From: a bacterium
GTDB lineage: Bacteria > Actinomycetota > Acidimicrobiia > Spongiisociales > JAENVV01
Direction of reading: 5' to 3'
DNA length: 64,000 nucleotides
Assembly (NCBI GenBank): GCA_024641305.1
Contig: JAHEDI010000001.1
Span: 48,501-112,500, forward strand
The notes below the pieces were generated by a model that saw only the letters and a program-made list of their open reading frames with translations, was not told where the DNA came from and searched no databases. Shown here one piece after another: positions 38,858 through 48,186 of this stretch. Both the position numbers and the translations under genes were made by a program. Each line of letters begins with the position of its first letter. Positions within the stretch are counted from its first letter, which is position 1.

Positions 38858-39193
38858 CTAGGCGCCCGTGGCCCGGATCTCGAGGTCACAGGCTACCGCC
38901 GCTTCGACTGACCTTCTGAGGGAACGTACGGTCTTGAGCATCTGCGGGGCGGTTGCATCCACCGAATCCGTCAGGACATCCTCATAGGCTGCTTCGAGCA
39001 GGTACAACTGATCCCGATGTGCTTCAAGTGATGACCTGCTGATCAGCACATCATCGAATTCCAGGCCGCGGGTGGTTGCGAGTCGACGCGATTCATAGGC
39101 TCGCTGCCGATGGGATGGCCGACAATATCGCTTGGGTCGCCCCCGGCCCGAATTCTTGCCAATTGCCCCACCACACCAGGCGCATCTGGTCAT
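38858..39193 (-). CDS. Hypothetical protein with N-terminal zinc-ribbon-like motif
   Basis: 'MTRCAWCGGAIGKNSGRGRPKRYCRPSHRQRAYESRRLA' then helical C-terminus; start inferred at 39193. Confidence 0.6.
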   Translation of the reverse strand: MTRCAWCGGAIGKNSGRGRPKRYCRPSHRQRAYESRRLATTRGLEFDDVLISRSSLEAHRDQLYLLEAAYEDVLTDSVDATAPQMLKTVRSLRRSVEAAVACDLEIRATGA

Positions 39194-39442
39194 GGGTAGT
39201 TTCGTCACAGTGACGATATTACCAGGTTTGACCTCCTGTTTGGCGGCATTCGACGAACAGCCATGGCTCGTATTCCTGGCTAATCCACCAACGCAGCCGC
39301 GATCAGTCAGATGCCCGGAAGTCCTCCTTGACCGGTCGCAACATCGGCATCGCGCTCCCCCACTATTGGTGGCCTCGCGCGGGCAGCCCCACCGAGCTGA
39401 GCGCCACCCCACGCCCTAGCCACTCACCGGTGAGTCTGATCC

Positions 39443-40981
39443 CTAGCCCATCGCGCGATGCAAAAAAGCAGCCATCTGACCGCGGGTGACCGGCGCGGTC
39501 GGACAGTAAAGGTCGGCCGCACAGCCCCTGGTAATACCACTGCCGCTCAGCCAACGGATGTCTGCCTCGAAAACAGACCCGTCGTCGTCTGTGAAACTGA
39601 CGGGCTCTCCGATCACGATGGAACTTTCAAAAGCTCTTCGCAGGAACGCCGCCATCTGACCTCTTGTCACAACCTTGGTTGGACAATATTCGGAGGCTCG
39701 ACAACCGAATGTAATTCCGGCGGCGGCCAGCGCCTGGATGTCCGCCTCAAAGACGGACCCATCATCATCAGTAAACGTATCGGCAGTAGACGGAGGCAAA
39801 GCCAGAGCACGAACAAGGAACGCGGCCATCTGACCTCGCGTGACCGGGGCACTGGGACAGAACAGCTTGGTCGAACAGCCTTTGGTAATTCCGTTGGCGG
39901 CTAGCCAGCCGATGTCGGCCGCAAAGATCGAACCCACTGAATCTAGGAAACCCCCCGAGAGCTGAAAGGCCGCCTCGCGTGCTGCGACCCAAGCGTCCAG
40001 CCTCCCGTCGAAGAGCCAGGAAGCGGCCGCCGGTGCCGACCAGCCGCCGAGTTCGGCTACCACTACTGGATCGACGGTACCGTTCTTGATGATCCGATAG
40101 TCGTTGGCTTTCCCGCCTTCGAACTTGTCCCGGTTGAAATAGATCGCACCGATCACCTGTTCATCGGCGGCCAAACTTCTGAACATGTCCCGAAGCCACT
40201 GGTCGCGATCGCCATCTTCTACGACTGACCCCGTTTGGCTGACCAGAATTGGCTTGGTCGTAGACAGCTCACCCTGAATCTGGTCGATGTATCCACCGAT
40301 GATGGTATCGAAATCCTTCCACGGGTTGTTACGATTCAGCTTGGATAGACCGATGACATCGACAACCGGATCCCCCGGGTAATAGTCTGCGTAGGTGAGA
40401 CCGTTCGAAATTCCACCGTTGACCGACCAGGCAAATCGGACCTTGTCTCCGCCGAGTCCAGCATCCAGGAACGCTTGCCGAACCTTCTTATATGACTTGA
40501 TGGCGCCAGCCGGGTCACCGCCCCACGGGTGTTCGGGCAGATTTGGCTCGGCAAACGGCGCGATCACCATCCGGTGATCGGTATCGGCGTTCAGCCAGGT
40601 TGCCAGCATGGACACCATCGCTGCCAGGTCTCCATCCAGGTTGCCCGCCACAAAGTCTTGATACGCGGCCGTGTCACCGCCCGCAGTGTTCACCTCAACG
40701 TACGGGGTCACGCCCATTGCACTCAACTCATCGAGAAGGCCAGGTGCCCAAGCAACGGGCCATCCGGCCTCGATGTTCCAAAACAGTTGGTAGAGCGAGG
40801 GATACTGACCCGTCTTGGACTGGAACAAGGGCAAGTCAGTTCGGAAGTCCTGGGTAGCGATCCCAAACAGGTCAGGCGCGGGTGGAGGAGCTGACTGGAC
40901 CATTCCCATTGCCTGCCCCGGGATTACGGCGGCGAGCATGGACCACAATAGGACGAGACTAACAGTCGACTTCAGGCGCAT
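39443..40981 (-). CDS. Secreted GH26-like glycoside hydrolase with three C-terminal SLH-like repeats
   Basis: Signal peptide 'LKSTVSLVLLWSMLAAVIPGQAMG'; TIM-barrel hydrolase-like 'RMVIAPFAEPNLPEHPWGGDPAGAIKSYKKVRQAF'; repeats 'DDDGSVFEADIxxLAAAGITxGCxxxxYCPTxxVTRGQMAAFL'. Confidence 0.75.
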   Translation of the reverse strand: MRLKSTVSLVLLWSMLAAVIPGQAMGMVQSAPPPAPDLFGIATQDFRTDLPLFQSKTGQYPSLYQLFWNIEAGWPVAWAPGLLDELSAMGVTPYVEVNTAGGDTAAYQDFVAGNLDGDLAAMVSMLATWLNADTDHRMVIAPFAEPNLPEHPWGGDPAGAIKSYKKVRQAFLDAGLGGDKVRFAWSVNGGISNGLTYADYYPGDPVVDVIGLSKLNRNNPWKDFDTIIGGYIDQIQGELSTTKPILVSQTGSVVEDGDRDQWLRDMFRSLAADEQVIGAIYFNRDKFEGGKANDYRIIKNGTVDPVVVAELGGWSAPAAASWLFDGRLDAWVAAREAAFQLSGGFLDSVGSIFAADIGWLAANGITKGCSTKLFCPSAPVTRGQMAAFLVRALALPPSTADTFTDDDGSVFEADIQALAAAGITFGCRASEYCPTKVVTRGQMAAFLRRAFESSIVIGEPVSFTDDDGSVFEADIRWLSGSGITRGCAADLYCPTAPVTRGQMAAFLHRAMG

Positions 40982-41337
40982 TAGGTCTCTATCGGCTCAA
41001 CCGGATTACGAGTTGAACCATAACCTCAGTCGCGCACGTATCATCTTTGCCTGCGCACAGTGAAGCCAAGCGTCAGGCCGAGTCGAGAATGACCGGCTTA
41101 CCTGACGATCCTTCCCGATAACGGACCGACATTCGGTCACTTTATCGCGTCTGGCCAGGCAGTCGACGAGAGACGTATGTGCACAACCAGAACCACCATC
41201 GACGGGTTCGGCAGGATGTGTCTGCGTTCCAGTCCCCGAGCGACGTGAGCATCCACCCGCTCAAGTGATGGGCTCGCGATCTGAACGCTATGCGCGACGC
41301 CCGTGCGACGATCGTCGCAACCTACCCTGCCAGACTT

Positions 41338-42138
41338 TCACTGCGCTTGGTCGGCTGCCCCGGAGGTCGGTGCGTGGCGGGTTGGAACCACGATGACACC
41401 TCCATCAGGATCCTGGATGACTCGCACATTGGCACCGTAATGCCTGGCGATCGTCTCACTCGTCAGCACCTCTCCAGGAGTACCCTCGGCCAGGATGGCT
41501 CCCCCGTTGAGCAGCAACAGGCGATCGGCGAATTGCCCGGCCAGAGTCAAATCATGCATGGTCGACACAACGGTCAAGTTTCGTTCCGAGCGAAGACCGT
41601 CAATAATCTGCATGGTCTCCTGCTGCTTGCCGAGATCAAGGGCCGAAGTCGGCTCATCGAGTAACAGAATCTGAGGCTCCTGAGCGATGACTCTGGCGAG
41701 AACGACTCGCTGAGCTTCGCCTCCAGACAAGGTGGCAACACCTCGTTTGGCCAGGTGATTGACGGCGAGAAGATCGAGAGTGTTACGAACCATCGCCAGA
41801 TCATGTTTCGACTCGCTACCGAGGATCGACAGGTACGGGGTCCGACCAAGAAGAACATAATCGATCACCGTCATACCAGCAGGCAGCGCCGGTGCTTGTG
41901 GCACATAGGCAATCTGCTGAGCACGTTGGCGGGCCGACAGGTCTTTGATCGAACACCCATCGATGGTGACCCGACCCGGCATGTCAGCCAAACCAGCCAC
42001 CGAACGCAACAGTGTGGATTTGCCGGCGCCGTTTGGTCCGATAATGACGACCCATTCACCCGCCATGACCGTCAGTGATATCCCCTCGAACACCGCCAAG
42101 CCGTCATAGCTGGCAGCCAGCTCCTCGACTCGGATCAT
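41338..42138 (-). CDS. btuD: B12/iron-siderophore-type ABC transporter ATP-binding protein
   Basis: Walker A 'IIGPNGAGKSTLLRSVAGL', signature 'LSGGEAQRVVLARVIAQEPQILLLDEPTSALD'. Start MIRVEELAASYDG; 4-nt overlap with the permease. Confidence 0.85.
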   Translation of the reverse strand: MIRVEELAASYDGLAVFEGISLTVMAGEWVVIIGPNGAGKSTLLRSVAGLADMPGRVTIDGCSIKDLSARQRAQQIAYVPQAPALPAGMTVIDYVLLGRTPYLSILGSESKHDLAMVRNTLDLLAVNHLAKRGVATLSGGEAQRVVLARVIAQEPQILLLDEPTSALDLGKQQETMQIIDGLRSERNLTVVSTMHDLTLAGQFADRLLLLNGGAILAEGTPGEVLTSETIARHYGANVRVIQDPDGGVIVVPTRHAPTSGAADQAQ

Positions 42139-43169
42139 CGGGCCACTCCCGGGCGGGTCCGCAGGATGAGGGCAAAAAATGGCGCACCCAGGAACGCCGT
42201 TATGACCCCGATGGGTAGCTCGGCTGGAGGAATGGCAATTCTGGCGAACAGGTCGGCAGCTACCAGGAACGCCCCACCACCGAAGAATGACAGCGGAATC
42301 AGCAGGCGATAGCTCGCACCAAACAGCAACCGCAGGAGGTGTGGAATCACGATCCCGACGAATCCGATCAAACCACTCACTGCGACCACCGCGGCTGTCC
42401 CGAGAGTCGCAGCCGCCACAATGATCAAGCGAATCCGGGTAACTGGCAACCCGAGGGCGGTCGCCTCTTCGTCCCCCAAGGCAAGCACGTCGAGCATCCT
42501 CCGGAGCGCAAACAAGATGGTGGACGCCACGAAAACGTAAGGAAGGACAGAACGGACCTCTGACCAGCCCGCCGTCGAAAGGCGCCCCAGAATCCACGAG
42601 TACACCTCCCGAAGCGTTTCAGAATTGCGCTGCTGTACGTAGGTCTGAGCGGCCGTCAGAAACGCCGCCACGGCCACCCCGGACAGAATGAGGGAAGTGA
42701 CCGTATTGCCGCGCGATCCGGCCGCCCCAATGGCATAGGTGATGCTGGCTGCCACGATCGCTCCTAGAAATGCCGCCATTGGGAGAAGTGCCGAACCTCC
42801 TCCACCAATCGCGATGGCGAGCGTCGCACCTAATCCGGCACCAGCGGCCACGCCCAGCAGATAGGGATCGGCCAACGGATTGCGAAAAACCCCCTGATAG
42901 GCGGCCCCGGCGGTGGCCAGCATTCCACCGACCAGGACACCGAGTACGACGCGCGGAAGCCGGATGTCCCAGATGATCGCCTGGTGAGCCTGGGATACCG
43001 TGCCGACTGCTCTCGCACCCGGGATATGACTGGTTATCGTTGCCCAAATATCACCAATTCCTATCGGCACGGGCCCGATTGACAAGCCGCCAAGGACCGT
43101 TCCGACCACAACCAAAGCGGCGATGATCCACCAGCGAAGCAACACTCGAGAATGTTCGACATTGATCAT
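42135..43169 (-). CDS. btuC: FecCD/BtuC-type ABC transporter permease
   Basis: 'RLPRVVLGVLVGGMLATAGAAYQGVFRNPLADPYLLGVAAGAGLGA', 'GLIGFVGIVIPHLLRLLFGASYRLLIPLSFFGGGAFLVAADLFAR'. Confidence 0.88.
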   Translation of the reverse strand: MINVEHSRVLLRWWIIAALVVVGTVLGGLSIGPVPIGIGDIWATITSHIPGARAVGTVSQAHQAIIWDIRLPRVVLGVLVGGMLATAGAAYQGVFRNPLADPYLLGVAAGAGLGATLAIAIGGGGSALLPMAAFLGAIVAASITYAIGAAGSRGNTVTSLILSGVAVAAFLTAAQTYVQQRNSETLREVYSWILGRLSTAGWSEVRSVLPYVFVASTILFALRRMLDVLALGDEEATALGLPVTRIRLIIVAAATLGTAAVVAVSGLIGFVGIVIPHLLRLLFGASYRLLIPLSFFGGGAFLVAADLFARIAIPPAELPIGVITAFLGAPFFALILRTRPGVAR

Positions 43170-44179
43170 CAGTCGCTGCTCACCGCCAGCGTTAAGGCAT
43201 CGGCGGCCGCCCGAAGCAATTCGACGACTCGCGGTCCCCAACGAGAAGCGACGTCGTCGTTCAACTCCACGATCCAGCCGTTCTGAACAGCCGACATGGT
43301 TTCCCAACCGGCCCTGCCTGCGACGGATTCGGCGGTGACGCCACAACAGATGGTATCGGCCAGGAAAATGAGATCGGGGTCGGCATCCACGAGGTACTCA
43401 GCTGACAATTGCGGATATCCGTAGGCGGATCCATCCGCGTCGGCGGGATCCGCCACGTTCTGCAGTCCGAGTAAGGCATACATTTGACCGATGAAGGTCT
43501 GCGACGTCACGCTGTAGAGGGTGTCGTCCAGTTCGTGGTAGTAGGTCGGCGCCACATCGAAGGTCGGGACTCCGGCGATGATCCCTGCGATGTCTGCCTG
43601 CATCTGCTCGATGAGCGCGACCGCCCCAGCGATGTTTCCAGTCGCTGCGCCAACTTGCTCGATCTGGGAGTAGACGTCGTCAAGGTTTGCAGGAGCGAAG
43701 TGGGTGATCACCGGGATGCCGGCGGCGTTCAGACCGGCAACAAAGTCACCGGTGTCACCGCTGATCACGACGAGGTCAGGATCCATCCCGATGATCGCTT
43801 CGATATTCGGGGTCCACGCCGAGAGGTCTGGATCAAGCGGGGCGGATTCGGGAAAGTTACTCAGTGAATCAACCGCCAGAACCTGTTCCCCTGCTCCGAC
43901 AGCGAAGAGGATCTCGGTCGACGCCGGTGACAACGAGACAATGGCCTGCGGTTTGGTTTCGATCGAGACGTTACCCAGGCTGTCAGTGAAACTGACCGGA
44001 AACCCGGAATCGTCGGTTAGTGCGGGCGCCACCGTCGTCGTGGTCGTTGCCGACTCGAGCAGGGTCGTCACGGTGGTATCTGCGACGGTATCGGCCGTGG
44101 CGGGAGTTGTCTCGGTGGCGACACCACAGGCGGTCGCGAAGATCGCCACTGCGAGACTAACGATGATGGGCCGTTTCAT
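43169..44179 (-). CDS. btuF: B12-type ABC transporter substrate-binding lipoprotein
   Basis: 'MKRPIIVSLAVAIFATACG' lipobox; 'PQAIVSLSPASTEILFAVGAGEQVLAVDSLSNFPESAP'. Preceded by a cobalamin riboswitch. Confidence 0.85.
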   Translation of the reverse strand: MKRPIIVSLAVAIFATACGVATETTPATADTVADTTVTTLLESATTTTTVAPALTDDSGFPVSFTDSLGNVSIETKPQAIVSLSPASTEILFAVGAGEQVLAVDSLSNFPESAPLDPDLSAWTPNIEAIIGMDPDLVVISGDTGDFVAGLNAAGIPVITHFAPANLDDVYSQIEQVGAATGNIAGAVALIEQMQADIAGIIAGVPTFDVAPTYYHELDDTLYSVTSQTFIGQMYALLGLQNVADPADADGSAYGYPQLSAEYLVDADPDLIFLADTICCGVTAESVAGRAGWETMSAVQNGWIVELNDDVASRWGPRVVELLRAAADALTLAVSSD

Positions 44180-44182
44180 GGC

Positions 44183-44240
44183 GTACCTCCTCATAGGAGG
44201 AGACCGGAAACGTGAGTGGCGACCCCTCCTCCGGAGGTAC
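44183..44240 (-). promoter_or_regulatory. Candidate expression platform: SD GGAGGTAC with two alternative anti-SD segments
   Basis: Hairpin cctcct/cat/aggagg at 44186-44200; SD segment 44183-44190 is exactly complementary to 44233-44240 (ggaggtac on +). Confidence 0.65.
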
Positions 44241-44249
44241 GACCATCCG

Positions 44250-44425
44250 ACCGTTGGGAAGGCGACCTGGCTCAACCTTGCGGTTTCACAGTTGCGGGAC
44301 AGCGCCGGATTCAAACCGGACTTCGCTACTCAACGATCGCTCCTGTTCATGAACGGGAGCGCGCAGCATCACGATAGCGCGTCAATCGGTCAGCAGCGCC
44401 GTTTGGTTATCGAATACCGTAGGGT
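44250..44425 (-). ncRNA. Cobalamin (adenosylcobalamin) riboswitch upstream of btuFCD
   Basis: Minus strand reads GTAGCGAAGTCCGGTTTGAATCCGGCGCTGTCCCGCAACTGTGAAACCGCAAGGTTGAGCCAGGTCGCC, the conserved cobalamin riboswitch core. Outer boundaries approximate. Confidence 0.9.
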
Positions 44426-44435
44426 GAACCGCCAG

Positions 44436-46073
44436 TTAGGCCTTGGCAGCTTCAATCAGGCGAAAAGCTCCGGAGGTCATGGCTCCAACGGCAATGGAAC
44501 CGGGAAGCGTTCCGTACATGGCGCCATGGTCACCGTTGACCCGCGATGTTAAGTAGGCATCTGCAACCTCGTCGGAGCCAAACTGGCCGAGAGCCGAAGC
44601 GGCCGCCAAAATGCCAAGCCGCTCCACGATCCGGCGCCCCACCGACTCGGGTTCAGGTGTGTCCGCCACGGTTCGACGCAAGGCATCCACGGGACCTTTC
44701 AGACTGGAGGATCCTGTAGTCTCAATTTCTGTCAGGAACGCCTCAAACGCTTGCGGCTCCTTGGCGATAACGCGCATCACATCAAGGGCGATCACATTAC
44801 CGGACCCCTCCCAGATCGCATTTACCGGTGATTCGCGGTACAACCGAGGGAGAATCGAATCTTCAACGTACCCACCGCCTCCCAGACACTCCATTGCCTC
44901 CCGGACCACCTCACTGCACCGCTTGGTCACCCAGTACTTGGCAACCGGGGTGAGGATCCGCTTGATGCAGGCTTCGTGATCGTCAAATGCGGCTCGATCA
45001 AAAGCCGTGGCGAGGCGCATCATCAAGCTCGTGGCCGCTTGTGCCTCGAGATCCAGGTCGGCGATGACGTTCTGCATCAACGGTTGATCAACGAGATTGC
45101 GCCCGAACGCCTTGCGATGACCGACATGCCAGACCGCCTGGGTCACCGCCTGGCGCATCGTGGCGGCGGACCCGATGACACAATCGAGGCGCGTGGCGTT
45201 GACCATCTCAATGATCGTTGCCACACCTCGCCCTTCTTCTCCGATCATCCTCGCCCACGTGTCTTCGAATTCGACTTCGCCTGACGCATTCGAACGGTTC
45301 CCCAGTTTGTCCTTCAGGCGATGAATGCGGAAAGGATTCTGTGCTCCGTCAGGTGTCCAACGCGGGAGGAAGAAACACGAGAGCCCCCCGGCGGCCTGGG
45401 CCAACACGAGAAACGCGTCGTTCATCGGTGCCGAGCAGAACCACTTGTGACCAGTAAGTCGAAATTCTCCTCCAGGACCGCCACTGCCTATCGCAACTGC
45501 GCTGGTGGTGTTGGTCCGCACATCGGAGCCGCCCTGTCTCTCCGTCATTCCCATGCCCATGAGCACCCCTCGTTTAACCGATGGCGGCCCAAACGTTTGG
45601 TCATACGTTCGACTCGACAACAAGGATTCCCACTCAAAGGCCACCTCAGGTTGTTTGCGCAAGGTGGGTACCACCGCGTAGGTCATTGACACCGGACACA
45701 TGTGTCCCTGCTCGACCTGGCCGACCAAATAGGCCCGCAAAGCCCTATCGAGGTGAGCATCGGGTGATGCGCCCACCTGATACGGGATCGAGGTGATCCC
45801 CAGACCAACGGAAGTCGAAAGCAGCTGATGCCAAGCCGGATGAAATTGCACAACATCCGCACGGTGCCCTGCCCGATCGAAGGAATGCAAGATAGGTTCA
45901 TTGCGATTCGCCTGGAAACCCCACTCCCAAAAATCATGAGAGCCGGCTATGGCACCGATCCTCAGAAGCTCGGTTGACCCAGCGACGCCGGAACTCGCCA
46001 CCACTGGATCCGCCAACCACAAGTTGACCTCTCCGAGTTCGGGCGGTTGGTTGAGGACCCCGTCAGTCATGGC
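44436..46073 (-). CDS. Acyl-CoA dehydrogenase, AidB-like
   Basis: 'GMTERQGGSDVRTNTT', 'LTGHKWFCSAPMNDAFLVLAQA', 'ECLGGGGYVEDSILPRLYRESPVNAIWEGSGNVIALDVMR'. Confidence 0.88.
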   Translation of the reverse strand, partial: AMTDGVLNQPPELGEVNLWLADPVVASSGVAGSTELLRIGAIAGSHDFWEWGFQANRNEPILHSFDRAGHRADVVQFHPAWHQLLSTSVGLGITSIPYQVGASPDAHLDRALRAYLVGQVEQGHMCPVSMTYAVVPTLRKQPEVAFEWESLLSSRTYDQTFGPPSVKRGVLMGMGMTERQGGSDVRTNTTSAVAIGSGGPGGEFRLTGHKWFCSAPMNDAFLVLAQAAGGLSCFFLPRWTPDGAQNPFRIHRLKDKLGNRSNASGEVEFEDTWARMIGEEGRGVATIIEMVNATRLDCVIGSAATMRQAVTQAVWHVGHRKAFGRNLVDQPLMQNVIADLDLEAQAATSLMMRLATAFDRAAFDDHEACIKRILTPVAKYWVTKRCSEVVREAMECLGGGGYVEDSILPRLYRESPVNAIWEGSGNVIALDVMRVIAKEPQAFEAFLTEIETTGSSSLKGPVDALRRTVADTPEPESVGRRIVERLGILAAASALGQFGSDEVADAYLTSRVNGDHGAMYGTLPGSIAVGAMTSGAFRLIEAAKA

Positions 46074-46184
46074 GTGTTGCTCACGTTGCCAGGCTACTTC
46101 GGTCCTCTTCACAAAGAGCCATTACGGGGCGAGTAGGTCTGGCCGCACGGCTACCGGCTCGCCTGCACGCACTAGGCTCGCCCG

Positions 46185-47921
46185 ATGGTCGACTTTGATC
46201 TTATTGTCATCGGTGGAAATCCAGCCGGCCTTAGCCTGGCGGCCGAGGCCCAGGAAGCTGGACTGGCAAAGGTTCTCGTCCTGGAACGGGGGGACTCCGT
46301 CACGCCGACCGAGGCGGTTGGCCGGTACCGTCTGGCGGTGCGCTATCTGGTCGAGATCACGGCCGTTACCTCGCAGGGCGATACGGTTCGCGTCGTTACC
46401 ACCGATGGCCCGCTGACCACCCATGCCGTTGCCTACTCGGAGGTACCACCAGGCGAGCCCGTCACACCCGACTATGACATACCAGGGCCAATCGCTGGCC
46501 GCGTCCATGTTGGCTCCCCTAGCCTGCCGGCCGGACCCCTTGACGTTCTAGTTGTTGGTGGCGGTGAACAAGCCATTGAGATCGCTGAACTAGCCGTTGA
46601 ACGAGGCGATCAAGTGGTGCTTTCGATGACCGGGCCAGCGTCCCGGCTGTCACGCCTGGCGCAAGAAACCATGACTTTCCTGGAAGCGGGACGCCACGCG
46701 ACGATCTTCTGGCATACCCAGCCGGATGCCATCGACGATGTCGGCGGGTACCCCATGGCCATCTTTCGGGACCGTCGGACCCCTGACCTGCAGTTCGACC
46801 AGGTTGTATATGCCCTCGGCTACGAAGTTGCCGACGACGCCTTCGAACAGCTCGGCATGTCCGTCGACGTTTCCAACAATCGACTCTTCATCCTCCAGGA
46901 TACCGACGAGCACATCCATCATCCCGCAGGCTTGCTCGTCCCGGCGGGAACGGCGTGGCCGGCTATTCGCGACCGTCTTTTCCCGGGCGTTGCCATTCCG
47001 ATTCCCCCACCCCCAACAGCCAAAGTGGATGAGTTTCGTGATCGACATTACAACGCCACCATCACCCACTTTGAGAAAGCACACTCAGATCTCTGGCTGA
47101 TTCGGGTGAGGCCCGATGTTGGTGATGCCGCTCATCGGGCCGGCCAATACGCCACCCTCGGACTTGGCTACTGGGAGCAACGAATCGATGCAGCCGCCGA
47201 TCCAATCGACGTAAGCCAGTTGGAGAAGCTCGTTCGCCGCTCGTACTCGATCAGCAGCCCGATCCTGGATTCCCGTGGATACCTGGTTGATCCTCACGAA
47301 TCCGAAGAACTGGAGTTCTACATCGTCCTGGTCCCACCCTCGGACGATCGTATACCCGCCTTTACCCCCCGCTTAGCGCGCAAGAACGTCGGCGACCGAA
47401 TCTACCTTGGACCCCGCATCACCGGACGGTACACACTGACACCGGTAACGGACCCGGGTTCGACCGTCGTGTTCCTGGCGACCGGAACCGGTGAAGCTCC
47501 CCACAACGCCATGATCACGGAACTGCTGCGAAAAGGCCACTATGGCCCGATCGTCTCGGCCGTCACGGTCCGTCGGCTCACGGACTTGGCGTACGAGGCG
47601 ACCCACCGCTCACTTGAGCATCGTTTCGAGAACTACCACTACCTGGCCCTCCCAACCCGGGAGCCCGAAGTACCGAAGCGATACATTCAGGAACTCATTG
47701 ATTCAGGTGAGCTCGCCACCGTTGCCAACACAACCCTCGACCCGTCACGGACCCACGTCTTTTTGTGCGGAAACCCGGCGATGATCGGGCCACCCGAGTG
47801 GGATGACTCCAATCCGATCTTCCCACAGCCGAGGGGGGCAGTGGAGGCGCTGTACGAGCTCGGGTTCGTGCCCGACCGACGCGGCAACCCCGGAAACGTC
47901 CACTTCGAGGAATATTGGTAG
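46185..47921 (+). CDS. Two-module flavoprotein: thioredoxin-reductase/YpdA-like N-terminus fused to FNR-type C-terminus
   Basis: N: 'DFDLIVIGGNPAGLSLAAEAQEAG', 'LDVLVVGGGEQAIEIAELAVERG'. C: 'AGQYATLGLGYWE...RRSYSISSP', 'VVFLATGTGEAPHNAMITELL', 'THVFLCGNPAMIG'. Confidence 0.8.
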   Translation: MVDFDLIVIGGNPAGLSLAAEAQEAGLAKVLVLERGDSVTPTEAVGRYRLAVRYLVEITAVTSQGDTVRVVTTDGPLTTHAVAYSEVPPGEPVTPDYDIPGPIAGRVHVGSPSLPAGPLDVLVVGGGEQAIEIAELAVERGDQVVLSMTGPASRLSRLAQETMTFLEAGRHATIFWHTQPDAIDDVGGYPMAIFRDRRTPDLQFDQVVYALGYEVADDAFEQLGMSVDVSNNRLFILQDTDEHIHHPAGLLVPAGTAWPAIRDRLFPGVAIPIPPPPTAKVDEFRDRHYNATITHFEKAHSDLWLIRVRPDVGDAAHRAGQYATLGLGYWEQRIDAAADPIDVSQLEKLVRRSYSISSPILDSRGYLVDPHESEELEFYIVLVPPSDDRIPAFTPRLARKNVGDRIYLGPRITGRYTLTPVTDPGSTVVFLATGTGEAPHNAMITELLRKGHYGPIVSAVTVRRLTDLAYEATHRSLEHRFENYHYLALPTREPEVPKRYIQELIDSGELATVANTTLDPSRTHVFLCGNPAMIGPPEWDDSNPIFPQPRGAVEALYELGFVPDRRGNPGNVHFEEYW

Positions 47922-47938
47922 ACGTCCGGCTCGACCGC

Positions 47939-48184
47939 CTACTCGTCCTCTCCGGGTGGTTCGCCGGTTTCGTCGATCACGAACCGATCTGAAACCACTT
48001 CTTCGACGACATGTTCAATGGTCGGATCGAAGAGGCTCATCACCCGCATGACGCCGATCGAGCCCGCTCCGTGGGGAGGCTTTGATCGATAAAAGACCCA
48101 CCCTCGCTGGTCCGCGTAGGTTGCCAGCCGGTGGAGGAGATAGAGACCAACAACCACACCGAGAAGCGTTGGGACATAGCGCAC
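47939..48184 (-). CDS. Small membrane-anchored hypothetical protein
   Basis: 81 aa; N-terminal hydrophobic 'YVPTLLGVVVGLYLLHRLA'; adjacent and co-directional with the next gene. Confidence 0.5.
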   Translation of the reverse strand: MRYVPTLLGVVVGLYLLHRLATYADQRGWVFYRSKPPHGAGSIGVMRVMSLFDPTIEHVVEEVVSDRFVIDETGEPPGEDE

Positions 48185-48186
48185 AT

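Noticed and set aside
44338-44361. Near-palindrome cgctcctgttcatgaacgggagcg as an independent operator
   Set aside because: More simply explained as a helix within or just upstream of the cobalamin riboswitch, although not excluded.
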